Origin: Peptoniphilus asaccharolyticus DSM 20463
Lineage (GTDB): Bacteria > Bacillota > Clostridia > Tissierellales > Peptoniphilaceae
Reading direction: 5' to 3'
Assembly: GCF_900176115.1 (NCBI RefSeq)
Contig: NZ_FWWR01000009.1
Coordinates: 62,001 to 126,000 of the forward strand
DNA: 64,000 nucleotides
Part shown: one piece after another, positions 47,199 through 53,585 of the stretch
Numbering within the stretch: position 1 is the stretch's first letter
Layout of the letters: the number at the start of each line of letters is the position of its first letter
Position numbers and translations under genes: made by a program
The notes under the pieces: generated by a model
The model's database searches: none
What the model was told of the DNA's origin: nothing
What the model saw: the letters and a program-made list of their open reading frames with translations, nothing else

Positions 47199-47400
47199 AA
47201 AAAAGTATTTTAGATAGACACCTCAAAATCTAATAACGTTACTGCCTTATGCTAAATACGAAGTACCCTAAGAGGGTCAACATCTAACTTATTCGTAAAC
47301 AGTTAAAAGATTAGAGGACTCACTCTTTCAATTACGAGATTAAATCTCAAGGAGAAAACGAGTACACTCTATCTAATAACAATATTATACAGCAAACCTG
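47199..47400 (-). ncRNA. Candidate IS110 bridge RNA region
   Basis: IS110-type recombinases use a bridge RNA encoded in the non-coding end upstream of the transposase gene. This stretch is non-coding and structured. ACCCT-AAG-AGGGT (47266-47278) is nested inside TACGAA...TTCGTA (47258-47297), and GAGAT-TAA-ATCTC lies at 47336-47348. Guide loops cannot be assigned by eye. Confidence 0.45.
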
Positions 47401-47471
47401 AATAATATTTAGTCGATAAAGGATTATAGGTTACCTTTAACAACCTAAATACATTATATAAGGAGAAAATT

Positions 47472-47693
47472 ATGCAGAAAAAAACTTTAGAACTTGTCTT
47501 TAAAGACAAAGGCGGAAAAACTTTGAGTATGAGTTTTGATAACCCAAAGGAAAATATTGATAAGTCAGATCTTCTTGATTTGGAATCAACTATTAGAGAC
47601 GCAAAAGTCTTTAATGGACCTGAGGGGGATTTGGTTGGCTTCGGAAGAGCATACACCAAAGAGGTTATAGAAACAGACCTTTTACAAGGTTGA
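47472..47693 (+). CDS. DUF2922 family protein
   Basis: 73 aa with AAGGAGA before the ATG. LELVFKDKGGKTLSMSFDNPKENI and a C-terminal GRAYTKEVIETDLL match the DUF2922 pattern. It is the usual partner of DUF1659, here displaced by the IS110. Function unknown. Confidence 0.88.
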   Translation: MQKKTLELVFKDKGGKTLSMSFDNPKENIDKSDLLDLESTIRDAKVFNGPEGDLVGFGRAYTKEVIETDLLQG

Positions 47694-47722
47694 TTTCTAA
47701 TACATAGTCATTTGACAAACCC

Positions 47723-47830
47723 GTAGGGGACGCACGAACGAATGTGAGGCCGTCCCGCCGTAGCCACAGCCAAACGAAATCCAAAATTGTTGTTGAAATA
47801 TTGGTGGTGGAAATTTGTTAATAGAATATA
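47723..47830 (+). repeat. REP-like element, L half with spacer
   Basis: Starts GTAGGGGACGCACGAACG. The following AT-rich spacer (GTTAATAGAATATAAGAATT) is shared with the array at 51.7 kb. Confidence 0.9.
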
Positions 47831-47866
47831 AGAATTTCAAGAAAACGAAAGGTGACAAATACATCC

Positions 47867-47955
47867 GTAGGGGGCACGAACGAATGTGAGGCCGTCCCGC
47901 CGTAGCCAAAACCAAACGAAATCCAAAACCATTTACGAAACATTGGTGGTGGAAT
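47867..47955 (+). repeat. REP-like element, L half only
   Basis: Starts GTAGGGGGCACGAACG and ends at the ATTGGTGGTGG tail. The R half is missing. Confidence 0.88.
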
Positions 47956-48061
47956 AAATTTGAATTGGAATTATTTTATAAAAATTTCAAAAAAACAAAT
48001 TCTTTTTAAAACCTTTAATTTCAAAATTCGAGGGAGGGCTAAGGGCGTTGCGATTCTCCCT

Positions 48062-48180
48062 CACGCCCTCCCTCGAGCTCCCTCCCCCTACACCCTCAAA
48101 ACGCTTTTAGGGAAAATGTAGAAAAGTCTAAGACTTTTCACGATTTTTATGGTGTACGAATAAATATGATGTTTAATATT
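48062..48180 (+). repeat. Module S, second copy
   Basis: Nearly identical to 42527-42639, including the GAAAAGTC/GACTTTTC hairpin, and again joined to a REP-like L half. Confidence 0.88.
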
Positions 48181-48359
48181 GTAGGGGACGCACGAACGAA
48201 TGTGAGGCCGTCCCGCCGTACCCCGAACCATACGAAATTCAAAACCGTTTACGAAACATTGGTGGTGAAATTTATAACCAAAAAATCATTTGGAAATCAC
48301 AAACTGCATTATCCACGAATTGTCGCGGGCGGGCTTCGCTACGCTCTTGCCGCCCCTAC
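48181..48359 (+). repeat. REP-like full element (L+R), upstream flank of the RAYT gene
   Basis: Begins GTAGGGGACGCACGAACG and ends GCCGCCCCTAC. It lies 289 bp before the RAYT start. Confidence 0.92.
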
Positions 48360-48482
48360 AATTTATTGCCACCATGGGTTGTGTCCTCTACGGAACATAA
48401 TCAAAAATATAATTCATTGGAAACATGGGTATAAAAATATAAACATTTACACAGAAAGGAAGTGAAAATTGTGGATGAAATA

Positions 48483-48623
48483 ATGGCTCAAATATCAAAT
48501 GTTGGGTTTCCTATTGCCATAACATTTTATTTATTGTTCAGAATTGAATCTAAATTAAGTGATTTAACGAACAGTATAAATGAACTAAGCAGCAGTATTG
48601 GAAACTTAAATTCAAAATCATAA
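48483..48623 (+). CDS. yvrJ: YvrJ-family small membrane protein
   Basis: 46 aa. AQISNVGFPIAITFYLLFRIE followed by KLSDLTNSINELSSSI is the YvrJ signature: one membrane helix and a short amphipathic tail, holin-like in shape. Only a weak site precedes ATG 48483. A good AAAGGAAGTG fits a GTG at 48472 whose frame closes after three codons; one extra A there would give a start VDEIMAQISNVG that matches the family better. The start region may therefore carry a 1-bp deletion. It lies between DUF2922 and the sigma gene, its usual company. Confidence 0.75.
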   Translation: MAQISNVGFPIAITFYLLFRIESKLSDLTNSINELSSSIGNLNSKS

Positions 48624-48647
48624 TGTTTACATAAAAGGGGTGTTTGT

Positions 48648-49085
48648 ATGGAAAATCTACCAAAGAGAAAGCGAATCCGTTTGGATGGTTATGATTATTC
48701 TTCAAATGGTCTTTATTTTATAACTATATGTGCGGATAAGAAACAAAAACTTTTTGGGGATATGAATTTTACGGATAGACCAAATGTAATTTTGAATTCC
48801 GTGGGGATGGCAATTGATAATATTTTAAAAGATATGTCTGATGTTGAAGTGTATATTGTGATGCCAAATCATGTGCATTTTATATTGGAAATTTCAAATG
48901 GTGGCGTGTCTGTTCCGCAGTTTGTGCGAAAGTTAAAGTCTGATGTGAGTCGAATTGCTGGCAAGTCGGTTTGGCAGAGATCGTATTATGACAGGGTAAT
49001 AAGGGACGAAAAGGAGCATTGTAACATTTATGAATACATAGAGAACAATGCATTCACATGGGACAGGGATGTTTATTATGTGTAA
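48648..49085 (+). CDS. REP-associated HUH transposase (RAYT, TnpA-REP type)
   Basis: 145 aa, AAAGGGGTG before the ATG. MPNHVHFILEI is the HUH metal-binding motif, GLYFITICADKKQKLFG is the typical N-terminal strand, and VWQRSYYDRVIRDE followed by IYEYIENNAFTW is the C-terminal RAYT signature. The helix that often carries the catalytic Tyr reads VRKLKSDVSR with no Tyr, so the nucleophile must be elsewhere (perhaps in SYYD) or be lost. It is flanked on both sides by full REP-like elements beginning GTAG, as in proteobacterial REPtrons. Confidence 0.88.
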   Translation: MENLPKRKRIRLDGYDYSSNGLYFITICADKKQKLFGDMNFTDRPNVILNSVGMAIDNILKDMSDVEVYIVMPNHVHFILEISNGGVSVPQFVRKLKSDVSRIAGKSVWQRSYYDRVIRDEKEHCNIYEYIENNAFTWDRDVYYV

Positions 49086-49110
49086 GAAATATAGGGCGAT
49101 AAATAAAATT

Positions 49111-49288
49111 GTAGGGGACGCACGAACGGATGTGAGGCCGTCCCGTGTAACCCAAACCAAACGAAATTCAAAATCGTTGTTGAAACATTGGTATTGAAAT
49201 TTATAACCAAAAAATATTTTAAAAATTATGTATTTCATTATCCACAAACTGTCGCGGGCGGGCTTCGCTACGCTCTTGCCGCCCCTAC
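49111..49288 (+). repeat. REP-like full element (L+R), downstream flank of the RAYT gene
   Basis: Begins GTAGGGGACGCACGAACGG and ends GCCGCCCCTAC, 25 bp after the RAYT stop. Confidence 0.92.
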
Positions 49289-49367
49289 AATTTATTTCCC
49301 ACGGGTAATTACAATGCGAAAACTGATTTTAAAACAAAATTGCAAAGGTTATAAAACCTTTTTATTT

Positions 49368-49396
49368 TTGACAAAAAAGAACATACGTACTATAAT
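49368..49396 (+). promoter_or_regulatory. Consensus promoter of the sigma gene
   Basis: TTGACA, exactly 17 bp, TATAAT: a perfect vegetative promoter, usually seen only under tight repression. It lies 46 bp before the sigma start. Confidence 0.85.
49379..49390. promoter_or_regulatory. Near-match LexA box in the promoter spacer
   Basis: GAACATACGTAC matches the Firmicute SOS consensus GAACRNRYGTTY except at one base. It sits directly against the -10. Confidence 0.5.
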
Positions 49397-49403
49397 GGTT
49401 ATA

Positions 49404-49415
49404 GAACAAACGTTC
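49404..49415. promoter_or_regulatory. LexA-type SOS box downstream of the -10
   Basis: GAACAAACGTTC matches GAACRNRYGTTY fully. It covers the expected transcription start. With the near-match in the spacer it would let LexA clamp the promoter. Confidence 0.65.
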
Positions 49416-49868
49416 TAATTAAATAGCAAAAGGAGGTTAGCTATGAATATAAATTATTTAATTGAGAATGCGAGGAATGATGAAACCAAGATTGAGTTGT
49501 TGGATGCTCTTAATCCATTGATTATATCTTCGATAAGGAGATATTGTCCGATTAGGGAAGAGTTTGAAGATTTGTTACAGGACGGACGAGTGATTGTGCT
49601 GGAGTGTATTGAAACTTACAAATCTGACAGGGGACATTTTTTAAATTATGTGAAGAATTATTTGAAATTTTTCTATTTGGATACTTTGAAGTACTTAGTG
49701 AAGCATGAGAGTAAGGTTACGTTTTTGGAGCCGGATTTTGATGTTGAGGATGATTATGGGATGGAAGATGATGTTTTGTATAGGGAGATGAAGATTGAGC
49801 TATACGTGGCGATTAAGAAGTTGAGTGATAGGCAGAGGGAAGTATTAGTGCTTTATTATTTGATAATT

Positions 49869-50970
49869 TATCATAACAAGTGCAACATAAATAAACTCAT
49901 AGCTAATCAGCTGTGTTAATATGTAAGTGACCAAACAAAACATATTAAAAGGAGTGATTAACTATGAGCTATAACCATCTTACCATAGAAGAAAGATCTT
50001 GTATTTACCAATTTTTAAATTTAGGAATGAGTATAAGGAAAATTGCACAAGCACTTAAAAGGTCACCTAGTACAATATCTAGAGAAATTAAAAGAAATTC
50101 ATCTAAGATAAAAGTTAGTAGGGGAAGTTACACTAAGTACTTTCCGATAAAGGCAAATGATAAATATATTGATAGAAGAAAAGACTGCCATAGAAAAAGT
50201 AAATTTTCTAAAGATGTTATTGATTATTTAACTGTAAAGATTAACGAACATTGGTCCCCTGAACAAATATCAAATAGAAACACAAATGAGATTCATGAAT
50301 TACCATCTACATCAACGATATATAGAATGATACACGCCAAAAAGCTGCCAAAAACTAGTATGAAAAATTTGAGAAGAAAAGCTAAATTTAAAAGGCCAGC
50401 AGAAAAAAGAGGAAAATTCAATGATAAAGGTAGAACAATTAAGAAAAGACCTAAAGAGATATACAGAAGGCAAGAATTAGGCCACTGGGAAGCAGATACA
50501 GTGGAATCAGGCAGATTAGATCATAAAAGGAAAAGTAGATGTTGTTTCGTAACTTTAGCAGAAAGAAAATCTAGATATTATATAGCAATCCTAGTTGAAA
50601 ATAGAAAGTCGGAAAGCGTAACACCAGCAATAATAAATGCATTAAAAGATTATCCAAAAGAATTAGTAAAAACAATAACCTTTGATAGAGGTAAAGAATT
50701 TTCAGAATTTGAGAAAATAGAAAAAGAATTAGGATGCAAAACTTATTTTTGTGATCCCTATTGTGCATGGCAAAAAGGTACAAATGAAAATAGTAACGGA
50801 CTTTTGAGGGAGTTTTATCCTAAGGGTATGGATTTATCAGAAGTGAATATTGATGAATTAAATTATAACTTAAGTTTAATGAATAATAGACCTAGAAAAT
50901 GTATAAAATATAAAACACCTAAAGAAGAACTTTTTGGTCTCTTACCATAGGTGTTGCATTTGATTTGACA
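49869..50970 (+). mobile_element. IS30-family insertion in the sigma gene (1102 bp, 3-bp duplication ATT)
   Basis: Imperfect terminal repeats (15 of 19 bases, both ending inward in GCAACA) flank the transposase. ATT occurs directly on both sides (49866-49868 and 50971-50973), and removing one copy with the IS restores the sigma frame exactly. This is a different element from the IS30 at 5.9 kb. Confidence 0.88.
49964..50950 (+). CDS. IS30-family transposase
   Basis: 328 aa, AAGGAGTG before the ATG. MSYNHLTIEERSCIYQF and RKIAQALKRSPSTISREI form the helix-turn-helix. The catalytic triad is seen in GHWEADTV, TFDRGKEF and GTNENSNGLLREF. Intact. It is in the same direction as the interrupted sigma gene. 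Confidence 0.94.
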   Translation: MSYNHLTIEERSCIYQFLNLGMSIRKIAQALKRSPSTISREIKRNSSKIKVSRGSYTKYFPIKANDKYIDRRKDCHRKSKFSKDVIDYLTVKINEHWSPEQISNRNTNEIHELPSTSTIYRMIHAKKLPKTSMKNLRRKAKFKRPAEKRGKFNDKGRTIKKRPKEIYRRQELGHWEADTVESGRLDHKRKSRCCFVTLAERKSRYYIAILVENRKSESVTPAIINALKDYPKELVKTITFDRGKEFSEFEKIEKELGCKTYFCDPYCAWQKGTNENSNGLLREFYPKGMDLSEVNIDELNYNLSLMNNRPRKCIKYKTPKEELFGLLP

Positions 50971-51097
50971 ATTCGTCATTTCAAAAGAAAAAGTCATTCT
51001 GAAATAGCTGACCAACTTGGCATTAAGGTTAGGACTGTAATAAATACGAAAGTGGCTGCGATTAAGTTAGTTAGAAAGGAATTGGAGGGAAAGTTAT

Positions 51098-51577
51098 ATG
51101 TTGATTGACAAGAGACCGATTAAGTACAATTTTTCAAAACGTGGTATGCAAAGGCCAGTGTTTATTGTAGTGCATGATACGGGGAATACGTCTGTAGGGG
51201 CGGATGCGATTGCGCATTATAAATATTTTGGCAGGGGTGATAGGCAGGCTTCGGCTCATTATTTTGTGGACGAGAAGGGTGCTGTTGAGATTATAGAGGT
51301 TACGAATGCGGCATGGCATTGTGGCGACGGGCGAGGTAGGTTCGGGATAACTAATTCGAATTCTATTGGTGTGGAGCTTTGTGTGAATCAAGGGAATGAT
51401 TGGGAAAAGACCAAGCAAAATGGGATTGAGTTGATAAAGTTTTTGATGGATGCGTATGGGATTCCATGGGAGCGTGTGGTTAGGCATTATGATGCGTCGA
51501 AAAAAGTTTGTCCGGCGAGAATGAGCGGGAACAATTGGAAAGAATGGTGGGAGTTTAGGGAGATGTTGAGGTATTAG
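51098..51577 (+). CDS. N-acetylmuramoyl-L-alanine amidase (Amidase_2 type)
   Basis: 159 aa. Zinc ligands are in FIVVHDTGN (first His), ASAHYFVDEKG, and VVRHYDASKKVCPARM (second His and Cys/Asp end), with the usual WHCGDGRG and SIGVELCVN strands. This is the fold of phage endolysins and PGRP-like amidases that cut the peptidoglycan stem peptide. No signal peptide or wall-binding domain is present, so release would need a holin-like partner such as YvrJ. The start overlaps the end of the sigma gene, showing they were one operon. GGAGGGAAAG precedes the ATG. Confidence 0.93.
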   Translation: MLIDKRPIKYNFSKRGMQRPVFIVVHDTGNTSVGADAIAHYKYFGRGDRQASAHYFVDEKGAVEIIEVTNAAWHCGDGRGRFGITNSNSIGVELCVNQGNDWEKTKQNGIELIKFLMDAYGIPWERVVRHYDASKKVCPARMSGNNWKEWWEFREMLRY

Positions 51578-51602
51578 TTTATTTTTGAATATATAAGTTT
51601 TT

Positions 51603-51628
51603 AGGGCTGTTTTCAGCCTGTTTTTTTT
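51603..51628 (+). terminator. Amidase terminator
   Basis: GGCTG pairs with CAGCC around TTTT and is followed by TGTTTTTTTT. Confidence 0.8.
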
Positions 51629-51671
51629 ATTTGGGGATGTTGTTTGGATATTGGTGGTGGAAAATAAACCC

Positions 51672-51767
51672 GTAGGGGACGCACGAACGGATGTGAGGCC
51701 GTCCCGCCGTAGCCAGAGCCAAACGAAAGCCAAAGACGTTGTTGAAACATTGGTGGTGAAATTTGTT
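51672..51767 (+). repeat. REP-like element, L half with spacer
   Basis: Starts GTAGGGGACGCACGAACGG and carries the same AT-rich spacer as the unit at 47723. Confidence 0.9.
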
Positions 51768-51814
51768 AATAGAATATAAGAATTTCAAAAAAACGAAAGG
51801 TGGCAAATACATCC

Positions 51815-52138
51815 GTAGGGGGCACGAACGGATGTGAGGCCGTCCCGCCGTAGCCACAGCCATACGAAATTCAAAATTGTTTACGAAACATTGGTGGTGG
51901 AAATTTATAACCAAAAAATATTTTAAAAATTATGTATTTCATTATCCACAAACTGTCGCGGGCGGGCTTCGCTACGCTCTTGCCGCCCTACAAACGGGCG
52001 GGCTTCGCTACGCTCTTGCCGCCCTACAAACGGGCGGGCTTCGCTACGCTCTTGCCGCCCCTACAAACGGGCGGGCTTCGCTACGCTCTTGCCGCCCCTA
52101 CAAACGGGCGGGCTTCGCTATGCTCATGCATCCCCTAC
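51815..52138 (+). repeat. REP-like element with five tandem R hairpins
   Basis: An L half (GTAGGGGGCACGAACGG) and linker are followed by one R unit and four more 37-38-bp R units in direct tandem (51957-52138). Each has GGGCGG/CCGCCC arms around TTCGCTACGCTCTT. The first two units end GCCGCCCTAC with one C fewer, and the last is mutated (TATGCTCATGCATCC). Confidence 0.92.
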
Positions 52139-52241
52139 GGCGGCAATAGGTGCAAACTTAATTTTGACAAGTGTTGTGGCAGTGCTACTAAGTTTGATAT
52201 TTAATATTTGCAGAAAATTAAAAATTTTAGAGGATTAAAAC

Positions 52242-52286
52242 AAACTCCAACTTGGTGTCTATAGTGGGCACTTAGTTGGAGTTTTT
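52242..52286. terminator. Bidirectional terminator
   Basis: AAACTCCAACT pairs with AGTTGGAGTTT, with T-runs on both strands. It serves the minus-strand CoA-transferase gene. Confidence 0.85.
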
Positions 52287-52294
52287 AATTTAAT

Positions 52295-53470
52295 TTATTT
52301 GAACACGTCTTTGTTTTCGAGTTTTTCGATTTCTTTTTCTGAATAGCCCAAATTTTTTAGAACGTTTAGATTATCTTTTCCAATTTCATATCCAACGTGG
52401 TCATATCTATTTTTTGAAACAGAAAATTTTATAGGGTTTGCAAATTGTCTGTAAGATTTATCGCCATCTTTTAATTCCACAACCATCTCTCGAGCAGCTA
52501 CTTGTGGGCTTGTGAAAGCTTCTTCGTAGCTTAAAACAGGTTCGACACAGCAATCGTATTTAGAAAAAATTTCAATCCACTCAGCTTGTGTTTTAGTTTT
52601 AAAAATGGACTTCAAATTATTTTTTATTTCAGTGTTTTGTGTGAAAGCACCTTCTTTTAATAAATCCGGCAAATTCAAAATTTCACAGAAACTATTTAAA
52701 AATTTAGGTTCAAGGGAAGCTACGCTCATATATTTATCGTCGCTTGTCTGGTAGAAATCGTAGATATTACCGCCGTTAAATATTTCTTCTTCTCGCTTAG
52801 GCTCTTCGGAAGTTGAGAGGTAGTTAATGCCGTTTAAAGTGTTGAGTGGAATTAGTGCATCTAACATGGATATATCCACGTGTTGTCCAACTCCTGTCAC
52901 ATTTCTATAGTTTACGGCAGCCAGCAGACCTATTATACTGTGCAGAGCGCCACCGGCTAAGTCTCCAATTTGTGTGTTTATTAAACTTGGACCGGTTGAT
53001 TTTCTACCGCTTGAGTTCATAATTCCGCTAAGGGATAAGAAATTTATGTCGTGTCCGGCTCTGTTTTTCATAGGGCCTGTCTGACCGTAGCTTGAAATTG
53101 AAACGTAAATTAGTTTTGGATTTATTTCTTTTAGAGTTTCGTAAGATAGTCCAAGCTTTTCCATTACACCAGGTCTAAACTGTTCAACCAAAATATCGTA
53201 TTCTAAAATTAATTTCTTTATAATTTCTATGGCTTCAGGTGTCTTTAAGTTTAGACTCATAGATTTTTTATTTCGACCAAGCCACATTAAATTTGCAGTC
53301 TTACCATTTTCTGCTCTGTATCCTGATTCTAAAACCAAGTCATATTTGGATTTAGATGCTATTTTTAAGACTTCAGCTCCCATATCAGCAAGCATTAGAG
53401 TTGCGTAAGGGCCAGGTAGTAGAGTTGAAAAGTCTAAAATTTTTAAATTTGAAAGAGAATTTTCCATCAT
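52295..53470 (-). CDS. Family III CoA-transferase (CaiB/BaiF)
   Basis: 391 aa. Family III features are LDFSTLLPGPYATLMLADMGAEVLKI at the N-terminus, EQFRPGVMEKLGL, the catalytic Asp in GHDINFL, and GVGQHVDISMLDAL. The enzyme moves CoA between carboxylic acids in anaerobic amino-acid, carnitine or bile-acid metabolism. The substrate cannot be read from the sequence. AGGAGG precedes the start. It is divergent from the radical-SAM gene, with the SOS-type box between them. Confidence 0.92.
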   Translation of the reverse strand: MMENSLSNLKILDFSTLLPGPYATLMLADMGAEVLKIASKSKYDLVLESGYRAENGKTANLMWLGRNKKSMSLNLKTPEAIEIIKKLILEYDILVEQFRPGVMEKLGLSYETLKEINPKLIYVSISSYGQTGPMKNRAGHDINFLSLSGIMNSSGRKSTGPSLINTQIGDLAGGALHSIIGLLAAVNYRNVTGVGQHVDISMLDALIPLNTLNGINYLSTSEEPKREEEIFNGGNIYDFYQTSDDKYMSVASLEPKFLNSFCEILNLPDLLKEGAFTQNTEIKNNLKSIFKTKTQAEWIEIFSKYDCCVEPVLSYEEAFTSPQVAAREMVVELKDGDKSYRQFANPIKFSVSKNRYDHVGYEIGKDNLNVLKNLGYSEKEIEKLENKDVFK

Positions 53471-53526
53471 AACCTCCTAAGTTGCAATGCTTAATAAGAT
53501 TATAACAGAAAATTTCAAAACTGACA

Positions 53527-53538
53527 GAACGTATGTTT
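53527..53538. promoter_or_regulatory. LexA-type SOS box
   Basis: GAACGTATGTTT matches GAACRNRYGTTY fully and overlaps the -35 of the radical-SAM promoter. Confidence 0.65.
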
Positions 53539-53564
53539 ACATTTATGTTAGCAAATGATATAAT
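53536..53564 (+). promoter_or_regulatory. Promoter of the radical-SAM/DUF4130 operon
   Basis: TTTACA, 17-bp spacer, TATAAT with an extended TGA before it. It lies 21 bp upstream of the start codon. Confidence 0.75.
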
Positions 53565-53585
53565 TTCAGAAAAAGAGGTGAGTAG

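Larger units (their letters stand above)
45930..47400 (-). mobile_element. IS110-family insertion sequence (boundaries uncertain)
   Basis: IS110 elements have no clear terminal inverted repeats, so the limits are estimates. The transposase gene and about 200 bp of structured non-coding sequence upstream of it (47187-47400) belong to the element. It separates DUF1659 from DUF2922, genes that are usually adjacent. Confidence 0.7.
47694..48482. other. Intergenic region packed with repeats
   Basis: 789 bp inside the DUF1659-amidase cluster. It contains two REP-like L halves in tandem (47723, 47867), module S (48062-48180) and one full REP-like element (48181-48359). No gene is supported. Confidence 0.85.
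49086..49442. other. Intergenic region: REP element and SOS-type sigma promoter
   Basis: 357 bp. It contains a full REP-like element (49111-49288), then the consensus promoter and LexA-type boxes of the sigma gene. No gene. Confidence 0.85.
49443..51108 (+). pseudogene. Sigma-70-family factor split by IS30
   Basis: The 5' part (49443-49868, AGGAGG before the ATG) encodes sigma region 2 (EEFEDLLQDGRVIVLECIETY, then GHFLNYVKNYLKFF) and the start of region 4 (LSDRQREVLVLYYL). The IS30 follows. The 3' part (50971-51108) encodes the rest of region 4 (HSEIADQLGIKVRTVINTK). Deleting the IS and one ATT duplicate gives a single frame reading LYYLIIRHFKRKSHSEIADQ, about 188 aa. The stop overlaps the amidase start. 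It resembles small UviA/SigO-like factors. As it stands the product lacks its -35-binding helix and should be inactive. Confidence 0.85.
51578..52294. other. Intergenic region: terminator plus large REP array
   Basis: 717 bp. It contains the amidase terminator, a REP-like L-L-R composite with five tandem R hairpins (51672-52138), and a bidirectional terminator (52242-52286). No gene. Confidence 0.85.

Noticed and set aside
45542-51577. A prophage
   Set aside because: Only amidase, sigma and small proteins are present; no capsid, terminase, integrase or tail genes. The set fits a stand-alone cassette.
51957-52138. Possible CRISPR array
   Set aside because: The 37-38-bp units are directly joined with no variable spacers and each is a hairpin; they match the R half of the dispersed REP elements. 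No cas gene is present.
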